Below, in pieces: positions 23,293-32,212 of a DNA stretch of 64,000 nt (the stretch's first letter is position 1; each line of letters begins with the position of its first letter). The position numbers were made by a program, and so were the translations under genes. Source of the DNA: Neptunomonas japonica DSM 18939 (GTDB lineage: Bacteria > Pseudomonadota > Gammaproteobacteria > Pseudomonadales > Balneatricaceae); contig NZ_AUGR01000009.1 in assembly GCF_000422765.1 (NCBI RefSeq), positions 62,001-126,000 on the forward strand. The letters run 5' to 3'. Under the pieces are notes generated by a model. That model worked only from the letters and a program-made list of their open reading frames with translations, did not search any database and was not told the DNA's origin.

Positions 23293-24180
23293 ATGACTCA
23301 CAACTACATACCTATTGCTAAAGACTGGCTTTCTCTGCTGCTACTTATTCTGCTGTGGGGTACGTCATTTATGTTTACCGCTGTATCACTGGATAGCTTT
23401 AGTCCTGTAGGTATAGTCGCTCTTAGGGTGTTGATTGCTGCTGTTATTCTAACTCTTTTTATGTATGCCAAGGGTTTACGTTTGCCTGTCGACCCGTTGG
23501 CTTGGGCAGTGTTTTTGCTGCTGGGCATTATGGGTAACCTGTTGCCATTTCTTCTGATCTCAACAGGTCAGAAGGATGTTAGCTCGGGCATTGCGGGGTT
23601 GTTGATGGCATTTATGCCGCTGGTGACAATGATTTTGGCACATTATTTTGTGTTAGGTGAAAGCCTCAACCGCTTTAAAATACTCGGTTTTGTGTTGGGT
23701 ATTACTGGTGTGGCGATTGTGCTTTGGCCGTCGTTAGTAGGGACTCACAGCAACTTACTGAGTGGTCTACTGATTTTGTTAGCCACTTTTAGTTATGCAA
23801 TAAATGCCATTTTGGTGAGACGGTTGCCCTCCTATAACCCTGTTGTAACGGCAGCTGGTGTGATGATTGTTTCCAGCATCGCTATAGTGCCATTGTGGCT
23901 GTGGCAAGATCTACCGTGGCAACAAAGCTACTCTTTAAAGGCCACGTTATCTGTGTTGTGGTTAGGTATCGGCCCGACTGCGTTTGCCACCATTACTTTG
24001 TTTGCAGTTATCGCCACGGCAGGTCCTACGTTTCTTTCGTACATTAATTACGTGATTCCTGTAGTTGCGTACTTTACTGGCGCGCTTATTTTGGGCGAAG
24101 CCATTGAATGGCACAGCTTAGCGGCGTTGTTATTAATAATTTTAGGGATAGCGCTAACGCGCAAGCGGGTTGCTGGTTGA
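23293..24180 (+). CDS. EamA/RhaT family (DMT superfamily) permease
   Basis: 295 aa from ATG 23293; an upstream TTG at 23248 is open but poorly supported. Ten membrane segments arranged as two EamA repeats: 'LLLILLWGTSFMFTAVSL' opens the first and 'ILLATFSYAINAILVRRL' the second, with the 'GE...' ends 'VLGESLNRFKILGFVLGI' and 'ILGEAIEWHSLAALLLII' typical of the family. Exports metabolites or drugs; substrate not shown. It directly follows the cassette array and has no co-directional partner. Confidence 0.85.
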   Translation: MTHNYIPIAKDWLSLLLLILLWGTSFMFTAVSLDSFSPVGIVALRVLIAAVILTLFMYAKGLRLPVDPLAWAVFLLLGIMGNLLPFLLISTGQKDVSSGIAGLLMAFMPLVTMILAHYFVLGESLNRFKILGFVLGITGVAIVLWPSLVGTHSNLLSGLLILLATFSYAINAILVRRLPSYNPVVTAAGVMIVSSIAIVPLWLWQDLPWQQSYSLKATLSVLWLGIGPTAFATITLFAVIATAGPTFLSYINYVIPVVAYFTGALILGEAIEWHSLAALLLIILGIALTRKRVAG

Positions 24181-24235
24181 AGTAAGCTGATTCTTATTTT
24201 TTTGCGTTAGCACCCTTGGTTTTATTGGGAAATAT

Positions 24236-24862
24236 TCAAAGAACAATATTAACGGTTGCCACTTCTCCATGATCTGCGGGGAGGTATCTCATCAAAACAA
24301 ATTCAGCCTGATCGTCAGACATACGGCGAAACAAAGAGTCCTTAATGTTCTCGGGATTGTTGGCCTCGTAGAATTGTGTTGTCAGGAGTTCCCGCTTGCT
24401 ATCAAGCACTTTGACATGGATATGTGGTGTGCGGCCGGGGTACTTTCCTGGTTTGATAGTCCGAAAGCTGTAGCGCCCATCTGGCCCAGTGATATCGTGC
24501 CCAAAACCCTGAAAACTCTGATCATACATAACAGTGCGTGTATCTTCAGTATGTAGATACTTTCCGTTGAGGTCGCATTGCCAGATCTCGATGCGCAGCC
24601 CATTGAGCGGCGCGCCGTTTTGATCCTTGATGGTACCTTCCAGCGTGATTACCTCGCCAATTGCCTTGTGGTTATTCCCCTGAACTTTGACAAGGTCATT
24701 ATCAATGTCTTGTGTCCGCATTGATTCTGTTGGGTAGAATGGCCCTTCGGTGGCACGTGGTGTTGAATTTGATGCTTTAGCGCCTCTCAAAAAAATGAGA
24801 CCGCCAATGGTGACTGCTAACCCAGATAAAATAGAGCGACGCGATTTTGAGATTTTGTTCAT
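24236..24862 (-). CDS. Tat-exported intradiol ring-cleavage dioxygenase family protein
   Basis: 208 aa. N-terminal twin-arginine signal 'SKSRRSILSGLA' followed by a hydrophobic stretch and 'AKAS'. The body is an intradiol dioxygenase: 'TEGPFYPTES', 'GTIKDQNGAPLNGLRIEIWQCD', 'GKYLH', 'DGRYSFRTIKPGKYPGRTPHIHVKV'. The Fe(III) ligands of the family (Tyr, Tyr, His, His) correspond to the Tyr in 'GKYLH', the Tyr of 'KYPGRTPHIH' and its two His. Periplasmic location sets it apart from cytoplasmic protocatechuate dioxygenase. Substrate unknown; stands alone. Confidence 0.8.
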   Translation of the reverse strand: MNKISKSRRSILSGLAVTIGGLIFLRGAKASNSTPRATEGPFYPTESMRTQDIDNDLVKVQGNNHKAIGEVITLEGTIKDQNGAPLNGLRIEIWQCDLNGKYLHTEDTRTVMYDQSFQGFGHDITGPDGRYSFRTIKPGKYPGRTPHIHVKVLDSKRELLTTQFYEANNPENIKDSLFRRMSDDQAEFVLMRYLPADHGEVATVNIVL

Positions 24863-25208
24863 TTGGTTACACTCTTAATTCATCACTTAGGGTGTGATGA
24901 CCTATAAGTAACTAGTGATTTAATTATGATGTTCTCCTTAAATATATTTAAGGCATTTTTTAAAATAACATTATGCTAAATACAGTCAAGCACGCTGTGG
25001 TGGCTAATAAATTTAATTTATATTATTTAAAGTCTTTTTCTAAAAATAGAATGAGATCGGTAATGTCGCCCGAGCTTATGCCGCTGCCGTGGCCCTACTC
25101 TGAATCAATTCCACAATAATGGAGATGAGTGCTATGGTAGAAATATCATGGATATTCTGTTTTGCTGGTTTATGCCTTTCAACTTATCTTTAGAGTAGAG
25201 GATTGAAT
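24863..25208. other. Intergenic region between divergent genes, nothing recognised
   Basis: AT-rich, 346 bp, between the leftward dioxygenase gene and the rightward DUF1761 gene. No open frame of note, no sigma-54 element and no palindrome convincing enough to list. Presumably contains both promoters. Confidence 0.5.
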
Positions 25209-25604
25209 ATGCTTGAGGTAAACCTGTTAGGAGTCATAGCTGCAACCCTTGTGGGTATGCTTCTTGGTGCTTTATGGTATTCATCTATCGCATTTGGTGG
25301 AGCATGGATGAAGTGCGTTGGTAAAACACCCGAAACACTCGGTAAGCAAACTGCTCCATTGGTTGGCAGTATTATTTCGAGCTTGCTGACAGCCGTTGGT
25401 GTTTCATTGTTGTTTTCTTTACTTAATGTTTCTAATTTTGTAACCGCTATTAGTATTGGGGCTATTTTGGGGTTCTTGGTTATATTTCCCGCATTACTAT
25501 CAGATAATTTGTTTTGTGGCTGGGGAAGTAAACTTCTTATTATCCAATCCGGATATAGGGTTGTAAGCGTGTTTCTTATGTCTTTGGTTATCTATCTTGT
25601 TTAA
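25209..25604 (+). CDS. DUF1761 domain-containing membrane protein
   Basis: 131 aa from ATG 25209, with AGAGG eight to nine bases upstream. Four membrane segments; the start 'LLGVIAATLVGMLLGALWYSSIAFGGAWMK' and 'DNLFCGWGSKLLIIQSGYRV' are characteristic of DUF1761. Function of the family unknown. Isolated; convergent with the polysaccharide operon. Confidence 0.75.
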   Translation: MLEVNLLGVIAATLVGMLLGALWYSSIAFGGAWMKCVGKTPETLGKQTAPLVGSIISSLLTAVGVSLLFSLLNVSNFVTAISIGAILGFLVIFPALLSDNLFCGWGSKLLIIQSGYRVVSVFLMSLVIYLV

Positions 25605-25651
25605 TAGCGGATCCTGTTTAACACCCTCTATTGGTATCGAGTCTAGCTACT

Positions 25652-27022
25652 TTATAGCCTGATTATTTTTGTCTGTTGAGATAACGCGATAGCAAGCGCC
25701 AATAGAATGTAGATCGGCCAGGTAAAGCCCATTGTGAGAAAAGTCGCCGACACACAAAAGCCAGCGAGACCAGCCTGAACCGCTTGTGCGCATGCGTATA
25801 GCGTAGGTGAGTAGTGCTGCTGTATAGGTATTTGTGGTCTTAAGCGGTTAATACTGGTGTAGCTAATACGGGCAATCATAATAATCATGGTGGTAAATAA
25901 CATCAGGCCTAGAATACCGGTTTCGGCTAATACTCCAAACCAGGTGCTATGTACGGCGTGATTTTGACCGTCCCAGTGCGGGCTATATTCAAAATAGTTC
26001 GAGATAAAATTGTTGATGCCAACGCCCAGCAACGGATGGTGTAGAGCCATTCCCATCGCGGCCTGCCAAGCATAAATACGGCCCATGGCTGATTCATCAA
26101 TGCCTGCTTCTTGAGCGCCGCCTGAAGCACGATCACTAACGCCGGCTAAGGCAAAAAGCACCATGAGCGCCACTAGTCCTAAGCTGATTAATAGTGCTTT
26201 ATTTTTGACTCGACGCCATGCAAAAATTCCGGTGACAGCACAACTACCTAACAAGCCTCCACGGCTCTGTGTTGCAATAATTGCGCATACGATCGTAATA
26301 AAGCCGACTAACCCAAACAATTTCCAAAATTTACTTAAACCAGGCGTTAGAAACATCGCTAATGTGAAGCTGGCAGGAAACAGCAGTACTAACGATAGAT
26401 CATTAGGATCACCGAGCATTGAGCCAATATTGCGGCCAATAGTAACGCGGGTTCCTTCAACTAAGCCAATACCAGCATTTTTATTGTAAAGCGCTACAAC
26501 CGCAAGGCTAATACCGCAGACCGCCATACTGACTAAAAGCCCTTTAAATTGACGCTCTTTTTGCAGTAACCAGCTAATAGCCAGCACCATAGTGGCTATT
26601 TTTATATAGGTTCCATTTAACGAACTCATTGCTGCTCCGCGATTTGTCGCAAACAATGCGCCAATAACAACGAGCAAAAAGAAGCAGCTAAATACAGACA
26701 TTTCACGACACCAAAAAACATTAATGCGTTGTGTGATTAAGTTAACCAGTAAAGAGCCGAGAGTTCCCACTGCGAGTAGCTGAGGGATTTTAAGGGAATA
26801 AAGCGTTGGAAATACTTCATGCAAACGGAAAAATGAGAAGGCAATAAAAGCAAGGCAAAGCAAAAAGGGCATTTGTAACCCAGCAATGAGCAGTAAAGGC
26901 AGTAACGCAATGGCTGCAAGCGCAGGGTGTGGCAGTTGGTACCAAGTAAGCCCGATCATCAACACAGATATGAGTGCAATCAGTACTTGCTGCCAGCGGT
27001 TGATGATAAGGATATTATTCAT
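25652..27022 (-). CDS. O-antigen ligase/polymerase (Wzy) family protein, SypL-like
   Basis: 456 aa from ATG 27022 (a TTG at 27037 is also open). About 11-12 membrane segments with a large periplasmic loop near residues 300-375 carrying the Wzy_C signature: 'GRIYAWQAAMGMALHHPLLGVGINNF' and 'HAVHSTWFGVLAETGILGLMLF', including the conserved His and Arg. Polymerises repeat units in the periplasm. Follows the flippase gene by 11 bp; third gene of the DUF4114-Wzx-Wzy operon. Confidence 0.8.
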   Translation of the reverse strand: MNNILIINRWQQVLIALISVLMIGLTWYQLPHPALAAIALLPLLLIAGLQMPFLLCLAFIAFSFFRLHEVFPTLYSLKIPQLLAVGTLGSLLVNLITQRINVFWCREMSVFSCFFLLVVIGALFATNRGAAMSSLNGTYIKIATMVLAISWLLQKERQFKGLLVSMAVCGISLAVVALYNKNAGIGLVEGTRVTIGRNIGSMLGDPNDLSLVLLFPASFTLAMFLTPGLSKFWKLFGLVGFITIVCAIIATQSRGGLLGSCAVTGIFAWRRVKNKALLISLGLVALMVLFALAGVSDRASGGAQEAGIDESAMGRIYAWQAAMGMALHHPLLGVGINNFISNYFEYSPHWDGQNHAVHSTWFGVLAETGILGLMLFTTMIIMIARISYTSINRLRPQIPIQQHYSPTLYACAQAVQAGLAGFCVSATFLTMGFTWPIYILLALAIALSQQTKIIRL

Positions 27023-27033
27023 CAGTATCTTGC

Positions 27034-28479
27034 TCAATGCTTACTAGGGTGAGCCCGGTAAAAACGTTGTAACCAAGGCAAGGGTAAAGGGTTGAGCAAC
27101 GCGGCTACACCGGCAAAGCTGAGCATGATAACCAGTATTTGAATAGCCGTATCTATGCTGATAGGCGCTGAAGGTAATAGATAAATGCAAACAAGCATGC
27201 ATGCCGTTAGCAGTAGAAGTGATCTTAGTTGATAAGGGAGTTTTAAGGCGTGTTGGCTAATATAGTAGATGGCCGCTAAACGCAGACTGAGCGCTATGCT
27301 TGTTGCCAAAATTGCACCCCATGCGTAAAAGAGTGGAATCAGGACAAGGTAGCCGACTAATGCGATACCCGCCGCTGTGCCATCAACTAGCGCGGGGCGA
27401 ATGGTTGAGTCTTTGCTCATTGACCCAAAGCCAAGTGTTGATGTGGCATTGTGTAAAGCGGCAAGGCCAGCCAACCAAGGTATGTATTGAATAGCACCAT
27501 GGTAAGAGGAGGGCGTTAGCAAGCGTACTAATGTTGGCCCGATTGCTGTGATGATTAATGCTGACGCCATCGCAATAATGACACCTATGGTGGCGATATC
27601 TGCACAGCGTTTAAGGCCATTTACTTCTTTTAAACAGCTAAAGCGCTTTGCATGCCACCAAAGATCAAATGGCTGTACAAGAACAGCGGTAATTAAGCCG
27701 AACTTGGCCGCAATGGCGTATTGGGCCATTTCGGCTGTGCCAACCACGCTCGCCAGAATCCAACGATCAAAACTACCTAATACGAACCCCGCGATACCCA
27801 CAAAAATAAGCGGACCGCCATAGATCGAATACATTTTAAAACGAGCAAACTCAAAGCGAATGCCGGTAGTGTGGATCTGCTTTTTTATCAGCCATGCGCA
27901 TAGAACGATAGCCGAGAGTAGTGTGGCACAAAGAACGCCCATGACCCCAAATCCTAAAAATAGGAGAGGGATGGCAATAGCCACTTGCAAGGCAACTCGT
28001 CCTGCGGTGCCGGCAAAATAAGTCCATGGGCTGCCCTGCATGCGTAACCAAGCCAGTGGTACAAGAATAGTTCCGACAAGCGACAGGCTAGCAAGAATTA
28101 AGCGTGCTTCGGTTTCTTGTATATTGCCGGGTAACCACTGGCTGACTTGGGGGGCAATCAACTGACCAATGATGAGTGCAGTTGTCCCCACAACAATGGC
28201 CATACCGAATATATTTGCCACGGCTTGCTTCTGTTCTTGTTCATTATCTGCGCTGCCAGCAAAGCGGAAGAGGGTTTCAGCCAAACCCATGCCGATAACA
28301 ATGCTGAGTAAGTCTGCAAGCGTTTGAAGTACATCTAGCCGTCCATAATCTTCTGGCGTAAGAAAGTGTGTAGCTACGGGCACCATCACCAGTGCAAAGC
28401 CTTTAGATAATGCTAGCGCAGAAGCATATATAAGGCTGTGTTGCACCGCTTGTGGAAGCTTTGCAATACGGTTAATCAT
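27034..28479 (-). CDS. Polysaccharide flippase (Wzx/MATE-like), SypK-like
   Basis: 481 aa from ATG 28479, an ATGA overlap with the stop of the DUF4114 gene. Twelve to fourteen membrane segments; 'SLIYASALALSKGFALVMVPVATHFLTPEDYGRLDVL' at the N-terminus is the standard opening of polysaccharide_synt family flippases. Moves lipid-linked repeat units across the inner membrane, upstream of the polymerase at 25652. Confidence 0.85.
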   Translation of the reverse strand: MINRIAKLPQAVQHSLIYASALALSKGFALVMVPVATHFLTPEDYGRLDVLQTLADLLSIVIGMGLAETLFRFAGSADNEQEQKQAVANIFGMAIVVGTTALIIGQLIAPQVSQWLPGNIQETEARLILASLSLVGTILVPLAWLRMQGSPWTYFAGTAGRVALQVAIAIPLLFLGFGVMGVLCATLLSAIVLCAWLIKKQIHTTGIRFEFARFKMYSIYGGPLIFVGIAGFVLGSFDRWILASVVGTAEMAQYAIAAKFGLITAVLVQPFDLWWHAKRFSCLKEVNGLKRCADIATIGVIIAMASALIITAIGPTLVRLLTPSSYHGAIQYIPWLAGLAALHNATSTLGFGSMSKDSTIRPALVDGTAAGIALVGYLVLIPLFYAWGAILATSIALSLRLAAIYYISQHALKLPYQLRSLLLLTACMLVCIYLLPSAPISIDTAIQILVIMLSFAGVAALLNPLPLPWLQRFYRAHPSKH

Positions 28480-29465
28480 GACAAGCAATCTCCTTTGTCT
28501 GAGCGAGACTGCTGGCGGCGTAAAAATACCAGTGCACCCAATGTCAGCATGATGCCACCAGGTAGTCCAGTACCCATGCTAGGAGCAGGAGCGGCTTGTA
28601 AGCTAATAACTGATCCAGACGTAGGTACATCTGCAAACAATGCCTCTACTGGGTCGGTTCTTATACGAAATACAGCATCATTAAAATCATTATCACCTTG
28701 TGGCCTTACTAGATCTTCGAAGCCGAGAATGAGTTCATTTTCACCCGAAAGAGAGGTCATCATGGCCACATGACGTGAGTTGATATCAACATTATCCATG
28801 GTAGCTGATGCATTGTTTTCAGGATTAAGGAGATCAATAGTGTACATAGCAAGTGGATCAGCATTGTTATCCCAGCCTTTAACTTCTCTACCTGTCCATG
28901 CGTTTTGTAGTAAGAAGAAGCCAACATTGGTGCCTTCCGTAAATACTGAACCACCTGTCATGTTATAGTCAGTGCCATTAATATCGGTGATTTCAGTACC
29001 TAGTAAACCTACCGTATCTCCCGCAATTAATGAGCCGCCACCTCCAAGTTCTGATACATTATTAAAAACCATGCCTGTTTCAATTCCATCGATGGCTTGT
29101 AGCTCGTTAATGCCGATGTGTCCTGAACCATTCAGATCAAGATCACCGAAAGTTGATCCATCAAAGGCATTATCAGTAAAGGTGAAATAACCTAACGAGT
29201 TTCTGTAACCGGCCCCCTCATCAAGAAAAGTGACGCTCATATGAGCATCGCTTTGCAGTGTTATATTGGGGTTATATTCCAAGCTTAAATACTCTTTGTT
29301 GGCAACAACGCTCTCTGGTAATGCTTGCTGAACCTCTTGCAGTAATGCGGGGTCAAGATCAACATTGACCAGTGTGTCAGTTGCATCGGTAGCGGCATGC
29401 AGTAGGTCGGCACTGAGCAACAAGCTTAAACTCATGAGTGTTTTTTTATTAATTGGTGTTTTCAT
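28476..29465 (-). CDS. Secreted DUF4114 protein with C-terminal sorting-like tail
   Basis: 329 aa from ATG 29465, preceded by GGGAG; the frame is open further upstream without a good start. Signal peptide about 1-24, ending 'LLHA'. An EF-hand/dockerin-like loop 'DLDLNGSGHIGINEL' lies near residue 125. A DUF4114-type end of the ectodomain ('LGFEDLVRPQGDNDFNDAVFRI') lies near 255-275. The last 40 residues are tripartite: short 'APAPS' motif, hydrophobic helix 'GGIMLTLGALVFL' and 'RRQQSR', the layout of PEP-CTERM-like sorting signals. An exosortase-like protein is encoded 0.6 kb upstream in the adjacent operon. Shares transcription with Wzx and Wzy. Confidence 0.75.
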   Translation of the reverse strand: MKTPINKKTLMSLSLLLSADLLHAATDATDTLVNVDLDPALLQEVQQALPESVVANKEYLSLEYNPNITLQSDAHMSVTFLDEGAGYRNSLGYFTFTDNAFDGSTFGDLDLNGSGHIGINELQAIDGIETGMVFNNVSELGGGGSLIAGDTVGLLGTEITDINGTDYNMTGGSVFTEGTNVGFFLLQNAWTGREVKGWDNNADPLAMYTIDLLNPENNASATMDNVDINSRHVAMMTSLSGENELILGFEDLVRPQGDNDFNDAVFRIRTDPVEALFADVPTSGSVISLQAAPAPSMGTGLPGGIMLTLGALVFLRRQQSRSDKGDCLS

Positions 29466-29496
29466 AGTAATCTCCCATTCATTACACATAGGTAAA

Positions 29497-29512
29497 AGCA
29501 AGAAACGAACCA
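29497..29512 (-). promoter_or_regulatory. Sigma-54 promoter of the DUF4114-Wzx-Wzy operon
   Basis: On the minus strand TGGTTC-N5-TTGCT; GG and GC are ten bases apart, -12 half exact, -24 half with two changes. Expected start near 29486, 21 bases before ATG 29465. Confidence 0.65.
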
Positions 29513-29557
29513 ATATATAAGTTATTGAATTTAATAAGTTATATGAATAATGGTCAC

Positions 29558-29570
29558 TCTCATAATGAGA
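29558..29570. promoter_or_regulatory. Enhancer palindrome TCTCA-N3-TGAGA
   Basis: Perfect 5-3-5 palindrome 45 bp upstream of the -24 box at 29512, in the short gap before the next gene's end (29583). Confidence 0.65.
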
Positions 29571-29582
29571 AAAACCTTGGGT

Positions 29583-30101
29583 TTAATCAGATGTTTTCGC
29601 ATTTTGAGAAGCATCAGCAACGAGAGAGGCTGCGATGTTGCAGGTGCCTTTTTCGGCAAATGCTTGGGGATGTGGCGTAGCGTTTGACTCACGCGAAGAG
29701 GACGATAGCAATAACTGAAACTTATCAATGACGCGTTGCACAGTGAACTCCCACTGTGGGAAGCGTGAATAAATCCTGCCATTAAAAATCACACCGTATG
29801 ACATTTCATCGTCATTAATGATGGCTTTTAAAATATGGCTACCTTCTGCGTTTCGGTACAAAGTAAGCAGCGCGATACTACCTGCACAAAGGCGGTGTTG
29901 GTAACCGCGAATCTTATAGGGGCCTTGGTTAGCCGCTTGTATTGAACCAATGTCGATCAAGTCAGGATAACTAATAGCTGATATAGATAATGGCTGCTCT
30001 ACTGCTGGCCTGACGGTGGATTGATGTTTATAGATACGGCTAGCCGGTGCTAGCAATACGGCAGGTACTAATATAAAAAACACGGGGAGGTATTTTTTCA
30101 T
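29583..30101 (-). CDS. Unrecognised periplasmic partner of the exosortase-like protein
   Basis: 172 aa from ATG 30101, an ATGA overlap with the exosortase-like gene. An N-terminal membrane anchor/signal (KKYLPVFFILVPAVLLAP) is followed by a soluble domain with 'KIRGYQHRLCAGSIALLTLYRNAEGSHIL', 'YGVIFNGRIYSRFPQWEFTVQRVIDKF'. In many exosortase systems an EpsI-type periplasmic domain is fused to or follows the protease; this protein occupies that place, but similarity to EpsI could not be established by eye. Translational coupling implies a shared function. Confidence 0.55.
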   Translation of the reverse strand: MKKYLPVFFILVPAVLLAPASRIYKHQSTVRPAVEQPLSISAISYPDLIDIGSIQAANQGPYKIRGYQHRLCAGSIALLTLYRNAEGSHILKAIINDDEMSYGVIFNGRIYSRFPQWEFTVQRVIDKFQLLLSSSSRESNATPHPQAFAEKGTCNIAASLVADASQNAKTSD

Positions 30102-30925
30102 GACTTTTTCCATTTCACACAAGTCAGTGTCAGTAGCAATGTAATGGCTTCGATAAAGTCAGCTCCGTCACCTTCATGCAGCTGCAGATACCACTGTTCA
30201 TCAAGTGCCATTAATGAAAGTCTAATACTGTTAATGCTTAATATCAGAACAACAACACAAACAATGCGAAGGTAAGCACGAGTCGTGATTGTGTGATGTA
30301 AGTAAGTCGTTAAACTAAACCAAAGCAACATTGCCCAAGACAGGTTCCCTAAGGCTGAGCAGCCCGTCAGTATGAGTAAGCTATGACCACTTTCTTGGGT
30401 GATAAGGTTATTTTCTACAATGGCGTCAGGCGTTAATATTTGTAGAAAAATACCGCTAAACCAAGCATCAAAGTTAAGAATCTCATTCGAAAATAAACTG
30501 AGCAGTAGCTGGCAAACAGGGCTGCGAATTGATATCGCAAATAAAATGAGAACGGCAGACCTTTCTAAGATAGTGTGCTTACCATCTTGCCCACAAATCT
30601 GCTTAAGCCAAATGCCGCAACAAAGTGAGCACAAAACCCAACTGAGTGTTGCGTTAGGTAACACCATTAAGGTGCTAATAAGTGTTGCATATAGCAAGAA
30701 CCCGCGCGGTTGTGCTCTGTACTTTATTTGAGTGTTAGATAACAAGAATGCTGATAGAAACAGGCTAAACCATAAAACATAACTTTGGCCAAACCCGCTA
30801 CTTGCCGCCACCAACAACGGTTCGTTTAAGCTTTGCATAATGGCAGGCAAAAGAGCGTTGATGACTGCCATTAATGTGAGAACGGGCAGTAGCAAGCGCT
30901 TTGGATTAGCTTGCGGCATCATCAT
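30098..30925 (-). CDS. Exosortase-like transmembrane cysteine protease/transpeptidase
   Basis: 275 aa from ATG 30925, an ATGA overlap with the upstream glycosyltransferase. About eight membrane segments. It has the catalytic triad layout of exosortases: Cys189 in 'LTGCSALGNL', Arg235 in 'INSIRLSLMA', and His250 in 'WYLQLHEGDG', each at the end of a membrane segment facing the periplasm. In the family, the enzyme cleaves C-terminal sorting signals of secreted proteins in bacteria that make exopolysaccharide. The gene lies in the polysaccharide locus between a GT4 gene and its small partner, and the DUF4114 protein is the likely substrate. Overall sequence is divergent, so the subfamily is unassigned. 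Confidence 0.7.
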   Translation of the reverse strand: MMMPQANPKRLLLPVLTLMAVINALLPAIMQSLNEPLLVAASSGFGQSYVLWFSLFLSAFLLSNTQIKYRAQPRGFLLYATLISTLMVLPNATLSWVLCSLCCGIWLKQICGQDGKHTILERSAVLILFAISIRSPVCQLLLSLFSNEILNFDAWFSGIFLQILTPDAIVENNLITQESGHSLLILTGCSALGNLSWAMLLWFSLTTYLHHTITTRAYLRIVCVVVLILSINSIRLSLMALDEQWYLQLHEGDGADFIEAITLLLTLTCVKWKKS

Positions 30926-31968
30926 AATGAGTGATGCCTTGTGTGTGGCGATTGTTTGTTTACTTTTGGGAGGGCTCTTTGGTAAATGTCCACGATGCGT
31001 GGGCAAACGACATCATCAGTATAGTGTTGTTTTATATGGTCACTCGCCGCAACAGAGAGCGTTGTTTGCTGTGTGGTATTAAGCAATAACCACTCAGCAA
31101 TGGCTTGCTGGTACGCATCCTCATCTCCCGGCGAGATTAACCAGCCATTTTTGTGGTGAGTAATAAGTTGAGGCAGCCCACCAATGGCATAGCTAATAAC
31201 AGGAATACCTCGGGACATGGCTTCTAGTGCGACTAACGGAAGTCCTTCGGATTCGCTGGTAATGCAAAGCAAACCAATATCTTTCCAAAAGGCATCCATA
31301 TTGACTAAACCATGGCATTTAATATGCGGGTATTGAGTGAATTTGCTGCGTAAAGGTCCGTCGCCGTAGATATGAAAACCATGTAGGCTTGATATCCCTT
31401 GTGTAATACGAGCAAAGCTCTCAGGACCTTTTTCTTGCGAAAGACGACCAACAAAAGCAATCTGTTTTCCGTGTTTAGCTGTCAGCGGCTGCTCTTTTAC
31501 AAAGTTGTTTACTTGAGTTGAAGGGGAGGGGATCCGTTTATCTATTTCAGCACTAACGCTTAAATTTTGATTGGCAAGTCTTGAGGTTTGTAGATCTAAC
31601 CAGCTATAAATACGTACCTTGCCATTACCCAGGTCACCAGCATGAAAAGTAGATACAACCGGCACTCCCGCAAAATATGACAAGCTGCGACCGAGTACGC
31701 CTGCTTTATAGCCATGAGTGGTGACCAGTGAAGGTTGTTGTTTAATGATAGGTAGCAAATCAGAAGGCTTTTCTAAGTAGCGCCATCGTAACCCTAATAA
31801 AGATAACTGTTCTGCCAGAAGGTTGTCTGCGTAGCGCTTTAAGAACAGTACTTCGTTATTAAAACCATTACGCTCCAGCCAGCAAGATAATAGAAATACG
31901 TGTGTTTCAATTCCCCCACTGCCGCGACTATCGATAAGTTGATAAATGTTTCTTTGTTGTAATTTCAT
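30922..31968 (-). CDS. Glycosyltransferase family 4, exopolysaccharide locus
   Basis: 348 aa, GT-B fold: 'IDSRGSGGIETHVFLLSCWL' at the N-terminus, 'HGYKAGVLGR', then 'IAFVGRLSQEKGPESFARI', 'HIYGDGPLRSKF' and 'ESEGLPLVALEAMSRGIPVISY' with the E-x7-E motif. First gene of the operon GT4-exosortase-partner, with its own sigma-54 promoter at 32005. Donor and acceptor unknown. Confidence 0.8.
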   Translation of the reverse strand: MKLQQRNIYQLIDSRGSGGIETHVFLLSCWLERNGFNNEVLFLKRYADNLLAEQLSLLGLRWRYLEKPSDLLPIIKQQPSLVTTHGYKAGVLGRSLSYFAGVPVVSTFHAGDLGNGKVRIYSWLDLQTSRLANQNLSVSAEIDKRIPSPSTQVNNFVKEQPLTAKHGKQIAFVGRLSQEKGPESFARITQGISSLHGFHIYGDGPLRSKFTQYPHIKCHGLVNMDAFWKDIGLLCITSESEGLPLVALEAMSRGIPVISYAIGGLPQLITHHKNGWLISPGDEDAYQQAIAEWLLLNTTQQTTLSVAASDHIKQHYTDDVVCPRIVDIYQRALPKVNKQSPHTRHHSL

Positions 31969-32004
31969 ACTTGGCCTCTATGTGCTCTTTTATTCTTATA
32001 AGGG

Positions 32005-32020
32005 AGCAAATATGCAGCCA
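32005..32020 (-). promoter_or_regulatory. Sigma-54 promoter of the GT4-exosortase operon
   Basis: On the minus strand TGGCTG-N5-TTGCT, with GG and GC ten bases apart. Expected start near 31993, 25 bases before ATG 31968. Confidence 0.7.
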
Positions 32021-32137
32021 CTAAATATAATTTCTTTTTAAAACAGGCAATTAAATAAGTTATATAATCTAAAATATTAATAAAATAATCCACTTCTCTG
32101 TTAAATACTCACTTTTTACTAAAAACAACAAAGCGGC

Positions 32138-32150
32138 TCTCAATATGAGA
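32138..32150. promoter_or_regulatory. Enhancer palindrome TCTCA-N3-TGAGA shared by two divergent promoters
   Basis: Perfect 5-3-5 palindrome placed 62 bp upstream of the rightward -24 box (32213) and 117 bp upstream of the leftward one (32020). One activator site could therefore serve both operons. Confidence 0.7.
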
Positions 32151-32212
32151 CTCGATATGAAAAAGTAGAGAATTCTATGTTTATAGATCGTTGATTTTAA
32201 AGAGATAAAAGT

